Assembly (NCBI GenBank): GCA_021641225.1
Contig: JAJWXI010000064.1
Location: 1-9,258 of the forward strand
Direction: 5' to 3'
Origin: Collinsella aerofaciens
GTDB lineage: Bacteria; Actinomycetota; Coriobacteriia; Coriobacteriales; Coriobacteriaceae
Length of the DNA stretch: 9,258 nt
The stretch's first letter is position 1; each line of letters begins with the position of its first letter. Positions 1 to 5,629 of this stretch are shown here, piece after piece. The translations under genes and the position numbers were made by a program. Under the pieces are notes generated by a model, which worked only from the letters and a program-made list of their open reading frames with translations, was not told the DNA's origin and did not search any database.

Positions 1-135
1 AACAAAACCTTGACAAGGAGTGTCCCAAAGTGCCGGCACATAAGGAACGTCCCCAGGTGCCACCTTCCCAGGTGCCACCTTGAGCGATGGGTACTCATTT
101 AAGTACGTCCCCAATGAGTACCCGCAGGGGACAGA
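1..135. repeat. Cluster of short palindromes and a 15-bp tandem repeat, no gene
   Basis: No coding sequence is supported here. Visible elements are: a short palindrome CCTTG-A-CAAGG (8-18); the perfect palindrome GTGCCGGCAC (30-39); two exact adjacent copies of CCCAGGTGCCACCTT (52-66 and 67-81), each containing AGGTG-C-CACCT; and a perfect 11-bp inverted repeat GGGTACTCATT (89-99) / AATGAGTACCC (113-123) with a 13-nt loop. GTCCCC (107-112) can alternatively pair with GGGGAC (127-132), so two structures compete. The density resembles REP-like intergenic repeats that are often dispersed in genomes, but dispersal cannot be seen from one window. The inverted repeat could also act as a bidirectional terminator, although no clear T-tract follows it. 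Confidence 0.6.
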
Positions 136-162
136 CAGACCGGACTCCCTATACGACAGCTG

Positions 163-191
163 TTGACATCATATACTATGTGTCATATAGT
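163..191 (+). promoter_or_regulatory. Sigma-70-type promoter of the padR operon
   Basis: A perfect -35 hexamer TTGACA (163-168) is followed after exactly 17 nt by TATAGT (186-191), which matches the TATAAT -10 consensus at five of six positions. Transcription would start near 197-200, shortly upstream of the AAAGGAGG ribosome binding site at 214-221. This is the most convincing promoter in the window. Confidence 0.8.
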
Positions 192-208
192 AGGTGTTAC
201 ACAGTATA
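172..208. promoter_or_regulatory. Dyad operator candidate over the padR promoter
   Basis: Hyphenated dyad: TATACT (172-177) plus GTGT (180-183) on the left mirror ACAC (199-202) plus AGTATA (203-208) on the right. Nested inside are TACTAT/ATAGTA (174-179 / 187-192), GTGT-T-ACAC (194-202) and AGTATACT (203-210). The dyad covers the -10 box and likely transcription start. PadR-family dimers typically bind such AT-rich dyads at their own promoters, so autorepression by the gene product encoded at 229-549 is the simplest inference. Confidence 0.55.
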
Positions 209-228
209 CTACGAAAGGAGGTGTGCGG

Positions 229-549
229 ATGGAGGCACAGATGAAGCGCGGCTTCCTCGAGGCCTGCGTGCTCGCGGCCGTCTCGGGCGAGGAATCCTAC
301 GGCTATCAGATCGTGAAGGACGTGCCCGCGAGTATGGGGCTCACGGAATCCACGCTCTATCCGTTGCTCAAGCGCCTGGAGAAGGCGGGCTGCATCACCG
401 CGCGCTCCGCCGAGCACAACGGGCGGCTGCGGAGGTACTACCGCATCACGGACGCCGGGCGCGAGCGTATCGCCGAGTTCCTCGCCGAATGGCCATCCGT
501 GCAGGAGATCTACCGTTACGTGGAGGGGGCGCACCATGACGCGCGATGA
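229..549 (+). CDS. PadR-family transcriptional regulator
   Basis: A 106-residue winged-helix repressor of the short PadR type. The start is ATG 229 because AAAGGAGG (214-221) lies 7 nt upstream; in-frame starts further upstream fall inside the promoter. The N-terminal helix (about 5-20) leads to the helix-turn-helix, with ESYGYQIV at 22-29. The PadR hallmark YPLLKRLEKAG (44-54) is the recognition helix, and RRYYRITDAG (68-77) forms the wing. The C-terminus is short, as in the small PadR subgroup that dimerises through a single last helix. The stop overlaps the next start by 14 bp, so the two are translationally coupled. A PadR protein followed by a HAAS/DUF1700 membrane protein is a recurrent pair in Gram-positive bacteria, often linked to envelope stress. 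The ligand or signal cannot be read from the sequence. The upstream dyad suggests autoregulation. Confidence 0.9.
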   Translation: MEAQMKRGFLEACVLAAVSGEESYGYQIVKDVPASMGLTESTLYPLLKRLEKAGCITARSAEHNGRLRRYYRITDAGRERIAEFLAEWPSVQEIYRYVEGAHHDAR

Positions 550-1168
550 GTTCTTGAACCGGCTGGGCGAGCTTCTGGCCTGCCTGCCGGCAGATCAGGT
601 AAAGGAAACGCAGGAGTTCTACGCGGAGGCCATCGCCGACCGTATGGAGGACGGCATGACGGAGGCCGAGGCTGTGGCCGCCATGGGCACGCCCGGTGAG
701 GTCGCCGAGGCAACGCTCGACGAACTGCCCGCCGTGCCGCGCGCGATCGCGAGGACCAAGCGCAAGAGCACGGCACTTCTATGGGCGCTCGCCATCGTGG
801 GCTCTCCGGTATGGATTCCGCTGCTGCTCGCGTTCGTCGCCGTTGCCGCTGCAGTCTACATCTGTATTTGGGTTCTTGCGCTCTGCGTGTGGATCGTGGC
901 CGCGGCATTCGGGGGCGCGGGCCTGGTAGGGCTCCTGTTCGCCGTGGACGGCATCATTATCGGGCATGTTCCGTACGTTTTGGCCTCGATGGGAATGGGA
1001 TTCGCTTCCATCGGTGTGGCGCTCCTCACGGGAGCCGGCGCCTGGACGGCGTCCAAGCAGATCGCGCGCCTCTCTGCCCTTTGGGCGAAGAAAGCCGTTT
1101 CGCCCTTCTGGAAAGATCGAGGCAATAAGAGCCGCATGGGCGCCGAAGCGGCGCCGCTCACGGCATAG
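536..1168 (+). CDS. HAAS/DUF1700-domain membrane protein
   Basis: A 210-residue protein starting at ATG 536 with GGAGG (522-526) 9 nt upstream, inside the end of padR. Residues 1-64 match the HAAS/DUF1700 helical domain: DEFLNRLGELLACLP, then ETQEFYAEAIADRMEDG, then the TEAEAVAAMGTPGEVA segment. A basic linker (RTKRKS, 73-78) precedes a strongly hydrophobic region from about 79 to 170, with roughly three to four membrane spans. The tail is basic (KKAVSPFWKDRGNKSR). The family is known as a membrane partner encoded next to PadR-type regulators, and the HAAS domain is thought to mediate regulatory or protein-protein contacts. Its biochemical role is not established. The next gene begins 14 nt after the stop. 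Confidence in the family is good; the role is inferred only from context. Confidence 0.8.
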   Translation: MTRDEFLNRLGELLACLPADQVKETQEFYAEAIADRMEDGMTEAEAVAAMGTPGEVAEATLDELPAVPRAIARTKRKSTALLWALAIVGSPVWIPLLLAFVAVAAAVYICIWVLALCVWIVAAAFGGAGLVGLLFAVDGIIIGHVPYVLASMGMGFASIGVALLTGAGAWTASKQIARLSALWAKKAVSPFWKDRGNKSRMGAEAAPLTA

Positions 1169-1182
1169 GAAGGAGTGCAAAC

Positions 1183-1446
1183 ATGTCCAGCGTAAAAAGG
1201 ATTTACCTTGCCGTAGCGGGTGGGCTTGTTGCCACGGGGCTCGTCCTGGCTGCTATCGGATTTGTGGCCTCCGGCTTTAACCTCGCTGTGCTCAACACGC
1301 AGATCGACCTGCGCGATGACACCATCATTCTGGGTGGTGTTGAAATAGACGACCCGACAGGGCTTCCACTCATCGAGCAGCTTGCCGAGGTCGGCGAGAT
1401 CCATATTGGATCTGCAACGACTGGTTCGTCTTCTCCTCGCAAATGA
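1183..1446 (+). pseudogene. Truncated third cistron of the PadR/HAAS operon (DUF4097-like N-terminus)
   Basis: ATG 1183 follows a good ribosome site (GGAAGGAG, about 1168-1175). The frame gives 87 residues: one N-terminal membrane helix (about 5-30, YLAVAGGLVATGLVLAAIGF), then a short polar stretch containing TQIDLRDDTIILGGVEIDDP and ending in a low-complexity TTGSSSPRK tail. In PadR-HAAS operons the third gene is commonly a DUF4097-type putative adhesin with one N-terminal anchor and a long beta-rich domain of some 200 or more residues, absent here. After about position 1415 the next frame reads NDWFVFSSQMIELVAA, which looks more protein-like than the in-frame tail, so a one-base frameshift near 1412-1418 is possible. 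The stop falls beside the ParB-like remnant. It could instead be a genuinely short membrane protein. Confidence 0.5.
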
Positions 1447-1448
1447 TC

Positions 1449-1823
1449 GAGCTCGTAGCAGCCGTCCCCCCCTTCGGGCGCACCACGACGGGCATGAGCA
1501 CGCCGCGCTCGGAGCCTTTTTGCGAGACCTTCCGTCACGCTCTTCCTGCGTGGTGAACCGGTCATCGACCGACGAGAGGCTGATGGGAATCTCTCGACTT
1601 CGGGCCAATCCCGCTCACCGATCTGGTCTTCCTTCGTGATGCGCACATAAGCGAGCAGACACCGCGCAGTGCTTCAGCGCGGCCGCACTTCCACGTCTAT
1701 GACGGAGGTGCCCGGCGGCGTCTTGGCAATCCCCTTGTTTGCAGGCGTTAGCGCGTGGGGATCGCCCACTCGGGGGTCGAGGCCGCCGAGGACGGCGGCG
1801 AACCTCGCGGTGTCATTCGACAT
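1449..1823 (-). pseudogene. Decayed ParB-like gene remnant, multiply frameshifted
   Basis: No intact frame exists, but consecutive minus-strand pieces line up as one ParB/Spo0J-type N-terminal region. From ATG 1823 the frame reads MSNDTARFAAVLGGLDP..., ending VIDVEVRPR before a TGA at 1674-1676. The same frame resumes with ITKEDQIGERDWPEV (about 1600-1643). A one-base shift gives REIPIS...DDRFTTQEERD (1534-1596), another gives EGLAK (1518-1532), a third gives SERGVLMPVVVRPKGG (1466-1513), and a shift in a run of seven C on the plus strand (1466-1472) gives DGCYEL (1449-1466). Together these follow the order of a ParB N-terminal domain (IP.. - RFTTQEERD - GLAKL - RGVLMPVVVRPK - GCYEL), ending just before the expected GHRR box. 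Such genes belong to plasmids, integrative elements or chromosome partition. The match is from memory of the family. The many shifts argue for decay rather than sequencing error. Confidence 0.5.
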
Positions 1824-1833
1824 CGCGAGGTTC
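1800..1833. repeat. 34-bp near-perfect palindrome at the start of the ParB-like remnant
   Basis: Arms of 15 bp (1800-1814 and 1819-1833) are complementary at 14 positions, the exception being a G.T pair at 1810/1823. The centre is ATTC (1815-1818). The outer ten bases are GAACCTCGCG and CGCGAGGTTC; the inner part is TGTC/GACA. The minus-strand ATG that opens the remnant's frame (1823-1821) sits in the right arm, so the site would lie across the gene's start. Candidates are a binding site for the partition protein or its operator, or a recombination or transfer site of the lost element. It does not resemble the canonical chromosomal parS sequence. It could also form an RNA hairpin. Confidence 0.6.
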
Positions 1834-1927
1834 CCGGACCATGACCACCTGGCCTCGTACCGCGGCATAGCCCCAAGGGTGAGGAGCTTCGGCACGTCGA
1901 TCAGGGCGCCCGCGCAGCGTCGGCCGG

Positions 1928-1951
1928 TCCGCCGTTCGGCAGAACGGCGGA
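1928..1951 (-). terminator. Hairpin just after livF, possible terminator of the liv operon
   Basis: A perfect 10-bp stem (1928-1937 with 1942-1951, arm core CCGCCGTTC/GAACGGCGG) and a 4-nt loop begin 5 nt beyond the livF stop codon. Position and stability suit the 3' end of the operon transcript. No T-tract follows on the minus strand (it continues as a GC-rich stretch), so intrinsic termination would be imperfect. It may act instead as an RNA-stabilising 3' stem. Confidence 0.45.
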
Positions 1952-1956
1952 AGTCC

Positions 1957-2670
1957 CTAGCCGCCCAGGTAAGCCTTGCGGACGTTGTCGTCGTGCAGGA
2001 GCTCTTGGCCGGTGCCGGTCATGGTGATCTTGCCGGTCTCGAGCACGTAGCCGCGCGTGGCGATCGAAAGCGCCATCTGCGCGTTCTGCTCGACCAGAAG
2101 CACCGTGGTGCCGGCCTTGTGCAGGTCCTCGACGATCTGGAAGATCTGCTCGATCAGAATCGGCGCCAGGCCCATGGAGGGCTCATCGAGCATAAGCAGC
2201 TTGGGGTTGCTCATGAGGGCGCGCCCCATAACGAGCATCTGCTGTTCGCCGCCCGAAAGGGTGCCGGCGACCTGGCGACGGCGCTCCTTAAGGCGCGGGA
2301 ACTGCTCGTAGACGCGCTCAAGGCCCGGAGCCACCGTGGACTTGGGCTGCGTGTAGGCGCCCATCTCCAGGTTCTCCTCGACCGTCATCTGCAAAAAGGC
2401 GCGACGGCCCTCGGGAACCTGGGCCAGGCCCTTGCCCACCAGTTTATCGGCAGGCGTATGGGTAATGTCCTCGCCCATAAACTTGATGGAGCCGGTCTTG
2501 GAACGCAGCAGGCCCGAGACGGTTTTAAGCGTCGTGGACTTACCGGCGCCGTTCGCGCCGATCAGGGCCACGATCTCGCCCTCGTTGACGTTAAAGGAGA
2601 TGTCCTTGATGGCGTGGATAGCGCCGTACCAGACGTTGATGTTGTAGACGGAAAGCATCGGCTCTGCCAT
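1957..2670 (-). CDS. livF: Branched-chain amino-acid ABC transporter ATP-binding protein LivF
   Basis: A 237-residue cytoplasmic ATPase, full length for LivF. Visible motifs are Walker A GANGAGKST (38-46), Q-loop AQVPEGR (83-89), ABC signature LSGGEQQ (138-144) and Walker B LLMLDEP (158-164). LLVEQN (191-196) has Gln where most ABC ATPases carry the switch His, which is usual for LivF. The C-terminus AYLGG is also characteristic. With LivG it forms the nucleotide-binding pair that powers the LivHM channel. The ATG (2670) directly abuts the livG TAA with no spacer, and the ribosome site AGGGGGAG lies inside the end of livG, so the two are probably coupled. It is the last gene of the operon, with a hairpin directly after its stop. 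Confidence 0.95.
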   Translation of the reverse strand: MAEPMLSVYNINVWYGAIHAIKDISFNVNEGEIVALIGANGAGKSTTLKTVSGLLRSKTGSIKFMGEDITHTPADKLVGKGLAQVPEGRRAFLQMTVEENLEMGAYTQPKSTVAPGLERVYEQFPRLKERRRQVAGTLSGGEQQMLVMGRALMSNPKLLMLDEPSMGLAPILIEQIFQIVEDLHKAGTTVLLVEQNAQMALSIATRGYVLETGKITMTGTGQELLHDDNVRKAYLGG

Positions 2671-3531
2671 TTAGTTCTCCCCCTTATCCTGCTTGCCCAG
2701 ATATGCCTCAATTACGGCATCGTTGTTCTGGATCTCCTCGGCCGTGCCCTTGGCGATGACCTTACCAAAGTTGAGCACGCAGATGCCCTCGCAGATGTTC
2801 ATGACGAGCGACATATCATGCTCGATAAGCATAATGGCGATGCCAAAGGTGTCGCGGATCTTGACGATGTTCTCCATGAGCTCCGCGGTCTCGGACGGGT
2901 TCATGCCGGCGGCAGGCTCGTCGAGCAGCAGCAGTTTGGGGTTGGTGGCAAGCGCGCGGACGATCTCCAGACGACGCTGGGCGCCGTAAGGCAGCGAGCC
3001 GGCCTGCTCGTTTGCCAGGTGCTCCATATCAAAGATGGACAGCAGCTCCATGGCGCGCTCGTGGGCGGCCTTCTCGTGCTTCCAGTACGTCGGCAGACGC
3101 AGCACGCCCTCAAAACCAGAGTAGCGCTCCTGGTTGTGCAGGCCGACCTTAACGTTGTCCTCCACCGTCATGGTGTTGAACAGGCGAATGTTCTGGAACG
3201 TACGGGCGATACCCATACGGTTGACCTGATAGACCGACTTGCCCGAGGTGTCCTCGCCGTCGAGCAGGATAGTACCGTGCGTGGGCTGGTACACCTTGGT
3301 GAGCAGGTTGAAGACCGTGGTCTTACCGGCACCGTTGGGACCGATCAGACCGGCGATCTCGGTCTTACCGATGGTCAGGCTAAAGTCGTCGACTGCCTTA
3401 AGGCCGCCAAATTCAATGCCCAAGTGGATGCACTCGAGCGCCGGGCGCTGGCCCAGGTCGCGGTCGGGAACGATGGCGCCAGAAGGATACGGGACCATCT
3501 TGCCCTTGTCGAACTCAAACTTACTGGGCAT
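2671..3531 (-). CDS. livG: Branched-chain amino-acid ABC transporter ATP-binding protein LivG
   Basis: A 286-residue ATPase. ATG 3531 is chosen because AAGGAGGTG lies about 9 nt upstream. An upstream in-frame start at 3558 would place that site inside the gene and add nine unlikely residues. Motifs are Walker A GPNGAGKTT (64-72), Q-loop TFQN with Gln113, the degenerate LivG-type signature LPYGAQRRLEI (180-190, instead of LSGGQ), Walker B LLLLDEP (200-206) and switch His238 in MLIEHDM. The tail IEAYLG is typical of LivG. An N-terminal extension of about 30 residues before the first beta strand is longer than in many homologues. The start overlaps the livM stop by 11 bp and livF follows directly, consistent with one co-translated membrane complex. 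Confidence 0.95.
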   Translation of the reverse strand: MPSKFEFDKGKMVPYPSGAIVPDRDLGQRPALECIHLGIEFGGLKAVDDFSLTIGKTEIAGLIGPNGAGKTTVFNLLTKVYQPTHGTILLDGEDTSGKSVYQVNRMGIARTFQNIRLFNTMTVEDNVKVGLHNQERYSGFEGVLRLPTYWKHEKAAHERAMELLSIFDMEHLANEQAGSLPYGAQRRLEIVRALATNPKLLLLDEPAAGMNPSETAELMENIVKIRDTFGIAIMLIEHDMSLVMNICEGICVLNFGKVIAKGTAEEIQNNDAVIEAYLGKQDKGEN

Positions 3532-4609
3532 CGGCTGCCACCTCCTTCTTGGAAGCAAAGCGGTCCTTAATGCGTGCGAAGAACGACTTGAGCTGCGGGT
3601 TGTTGGTAAAGATCATGACCAGAATCAGCACGATGGCGTAGATGAGCATGCGGTAGTCCGAGAACTGACGGAGCAGCTCGGGAAGCACCGTGAGCAACGC
3701 CGCCGCGATGACGGAGCCGCGCATATTGCCCAGACCGCCCAGGACCACGAACACCAGGATGAGGATGGACGTGTTGAAGTCGAACTTGGTGGCGGAGAGC
3801 TGCGAGAAGTTACCGCCGAAGAGGGCTCCGGCAGCGCCGGCGAGAGCGGCGGAAACCACGAAGGCGATCATGCGGTACTCGGTGACGGAGATGCCCACGG
3901 ACTCGGCAGCGATCTTGTTGTCGCGCACGGCCATAATGGCACGGCCGGTACGGCTGCGAACCAGGTTGAGCACGATCACGAGTGCGACCATGACCAGGAT
4001 GGCACCGGCGAGGAAGGTCGAGTACGTCGACACGCCCGATGCGCCCTGCGCGCCCTTGATGATGGCGGTGCCGTCCTCGAGCAGGTGCAGGTCGTCGATC
4101 GTGGAGTTACCTGTGATGTTAAAGATCACATGCAGGCCGCGGGAGTCGACGCCCACGATAAGGCAGGTGACGATCTCTTTGATGATCTCGCCAAAGGCCA
4201 GCGTCACGATAGCCAGGTAATCGCCGCTCAGGCGAAGGACCGGGATGCCGATCAAGAAGCCCAGGATGGCGGCAGCGATGGCACCGACCACGATGCTGAT
4301 GATAAGGCGCACCGGATCGGAGGGAACGGCGCTCTCCAGCGCGACCGCGGTAACGATGCCCGTATAGGCGCCGACGCTCATAAAGCCCGCGTGGCCCAGC
4401 GACAAGTCGCCCGCGATGCCGACGACGAGGTTAAGGGAGATGGCCATGACGATATAGGCCGTGATGGGAACCAGCTGACCGGCGATCATGCGCGGAATCA
4501 TGTGGTTGGACTGCATAAAGAACACAATGGCGAACGCCACAAGGCACATGGCGTACGTAACAAAGTCGTGACGCGTCTGCTTGTCTTTAAGAAACTTCAT
4601 AACGCTCAC
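3521..4609 (-). CDS. livM: Branched-chain amino-acid ABC transporter permease LivM
   Basis: A 362-residue polytopic inner-membrane permease of the HAAT family, forming the channel with LivH. Hydrophobic segments recur from about 17 to 345. Family landmarks are ISLNLVVGIAGDLSLGHAGFM (58-77), VLRLSGDYLAIVTLAFGEI (124-142) and the cytoplasmic coupling loop GRAIMAVRDNKIAAESVG...EYR (222-246), followed by AALAGAAGALFGG. The polar external loop (about 152-198) lacks the TGG-type motif common in LivM and reads VGVDSRGLH instead, a mild divergence. The GTG at 4609 abuts the livH stop. An ATG three codons later (4600) with GGTGA upstream is an equally good start and would leave a 9-nt gap. The short basic tail runs into the livG start by an 11-bp overlap. 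Confidence 0.93.
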   Translation of the reverse strand: MSVMKFLKDKQTRHDFVTYAMCLVAFAIVFFMQSNHMIPRMIAGQLVPITAYIVMAISLNLVVGIAGDLSLGHAGFMSVGAYTGIVTAVALESAVPSDPVRLIISIVVGAIAAAILGFLIGIPVLRLSGDYLAIVTLAFGEIIKEIVTCLIVGVDSRGLHVIFNITGNSTIDDLHLLEDGTAIIKGAQGASGVSTYSTFLAGAILVMVALVIVLNLVRSRTGRAIMAVRDNKIAAESVGISVTEYRMIAFVVSAALAGAAGALFGGNFSQLSATKFDFNTSILILVFVVLGGLGNMRGSVIAAALLTVLPELLRQFSDYRMLIYAIVLILVMIFTNNPQLKSFFARIKDRFASKKEVAADAQ

Positions 4610-5491
4610 CTACACCTTCTCGGGGACGTACTTGCCCAAGAGGCCGGCAGGCTTGACGAGCAGGACGATGATCAGAACACCAAAGACGATGGAGTTGGCA
4701 AGGCTCGTGGAAATGTAGGCCTGCGCCATCGCCTCGATGATGCCGATGAGAATGCCACCGACAAAGGCGCCGGGGATGGAGCCGATACCGCCGAAGACGG
4801 CGGCGTCGAAGGCCTTGATGCCAGGCATGGCACCCGTCGTGGGCTGCAGCACCGGCGAGTAGGAGCACAGAAGCACACCGGCGATGGCGGCAAGGGCAGA
4901 GCCGATGGCAAACGTCATCGAGATGGTACGGTTGACGTTGATGCCCATGAGCTGAGCGGCGGCCTTGTCCTCGGACACGGCGCGCATGGCTTTGCCCATC
5001 TTGGTCTTACCTGTAAAGAACATCAGGCCGGCCATGATAACCAGGCAGGCGACGATGGTGACGATCGATACGGCGCTCACGTTGAACTTGGCCAAGAACT
5101 CCGGCACCGGGAAGGTGACGAGCGAAGTGAAGTTCTTAGGCGTGGCGCCCCACAGAAGCTGCGCGGCGTTCTGCAGGAAGTAAGACACGCCGATGGCCGT
5201 GATCAGAACGGCCAGCGGGCCCGCCTGACGCAGCGGCTTGTATGCCAGACCCTCGATGAGAACACCGAGAACGGTGCAGACCACACAAGATAGAATTACA
5301 GATGCCCAGCCCGGGAGGCCGAGATACGACGTGGCACAGAACGAGACATAGGCACCGACCATGATAACGTCGCCGTGAGCGAAGTTCAGCATCTTGGCGA
5401 TACCGTAGACCATGGTGTAGCCCAACGCGATGATGGCGTAGACGCTGCCCATGGACAGGCCGTTGACCAGGTATTGGATAAAGACCGTCAT
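4610..5491 (-). CDS. livH: Branched-chain amino-acid ABC transporter permease LivH
   Basis: A 293-residue membrane permease, the usual LivH length. ATG 5491 is preferred: the AAAGGGGG ribosome site ends at 5501, giving 9 nt spacing. The ATG at 5500 touches the site with no gap, and the longer frame from 5605 runs through the hairpin region. LivH landmarks are QYLVNGLSMGSVYAIIALGY (6-25), GIAKMLNFAHGDVIMVGAY (30-48), ITAIGVSYFLQN (97-108), the coupling loop GKAMRAVSEDKAAAQLMGINVNR (166-188), and AFDAAVFGGIGSIPGAFVGG (227-246). About eight membrane spans are expected. It is the first of four tightly packed genes, preceded by a 138-bp gap with stem-loops after the upstream binding-protein gene. 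Confidence 0.94.
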   Translation of the reverse strand: MTVFIQYLVNGLSMGSVYAIIALGYTMVYGIAKMLNFAHGDVIMVGAYVSFCATSYLGLPGWASVILSCVVCTVLGVLIEGLAYKPLRQAGPLAVLITAIGVSYFLQNAAQLLWGATPKNFTSLVTFPVPEFLAKFNVSAVSIVTIVACLVIMAGLMFFTGKTKMGKAMRAVSEDKAAAQLMGINVNRTISMTFAIGSALAAIAGVLLCSYSPVLQPTTGAMPGIKAFDAAVFGGIGSIPGAFVGGILIGIIEAMAQAYISTSLANSIVFGVLIIVLLVKPAGLLGKYVPEKV

Positions 5492-5537
5492 GTTCCACAT
5501 CCCCCTTTCGAATAGGTTTCCAGTTAATGTATGAAAC

Positions 5538-5557
5538 AGGGACGTTACACTGTCCCT
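5538..5557 (-). promoter_or_regulatory. Small stem-loop in the livH leader
   Basis: AGGGAC (5538-5543) pairs with GTCCCT (5552-5557) around an 8-nt loop. On the minus-strand transcript it lies just after the larger stem-loop at 5568-5598 and about 45 nt before the livH start. A short GTTTCAT stretch follows, which is too weak for a confident terminator. It may contribute to attenuation or mRNA protection. Confidence 0.35.
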
Positions 5558-5567
5558 AGATACCAAG

Positions 5568-5598
5568 CAAGCAGGGAAGGCCAAACCTCCCCTGCTTG
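5568..5598 (-). promoter_or_regulatory. Stem-loop between binding-protein gene and livH (attenuator or 3' stabiliser)
   Basis: A 13-bp stem with one mismatch: AAGCAGGG core (5569-5576) pairs with CCCTGCTT (5590-5597), then AGG/CCT closes a 5-nt loop (5581-5585), with 5577/5589 unpaired. It begins about 30 nt after the stop of the binding-protein gene. Comparable stems after periplasmic binding-protein genes in ABC operons are known to stabilise the upstream mRNA or partly terminate, so that binding protein exceeds permease. No U-tract follows, so stabilisation fits better than strong termination. Confidence 0.5.
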
Positions 5599-5629
5599 GG
5601 ATCAAAACCGCTCTATGTAAGGCGGCTTA

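Noticed and set aside
856..1646. Minus-strand frames of 250 and 147 codons running through the HAAS gene and its neighbour
   Set aside because: Only their first parts (within 1449-1643) resemble ParB. The remainder is antisense to the HAAS gene and the truncated cistron, so they are not single real genes.
1669..5293. Very long plus-strand open frames (633 and 684 codons) opposite livF, livG, livM and livH
   Set aside because: They are antisense shadows created by G/C-ending codons of the liv genes. They lack family motifs and ribosome sites, while the minus strand encodes textbook transporter proteins.
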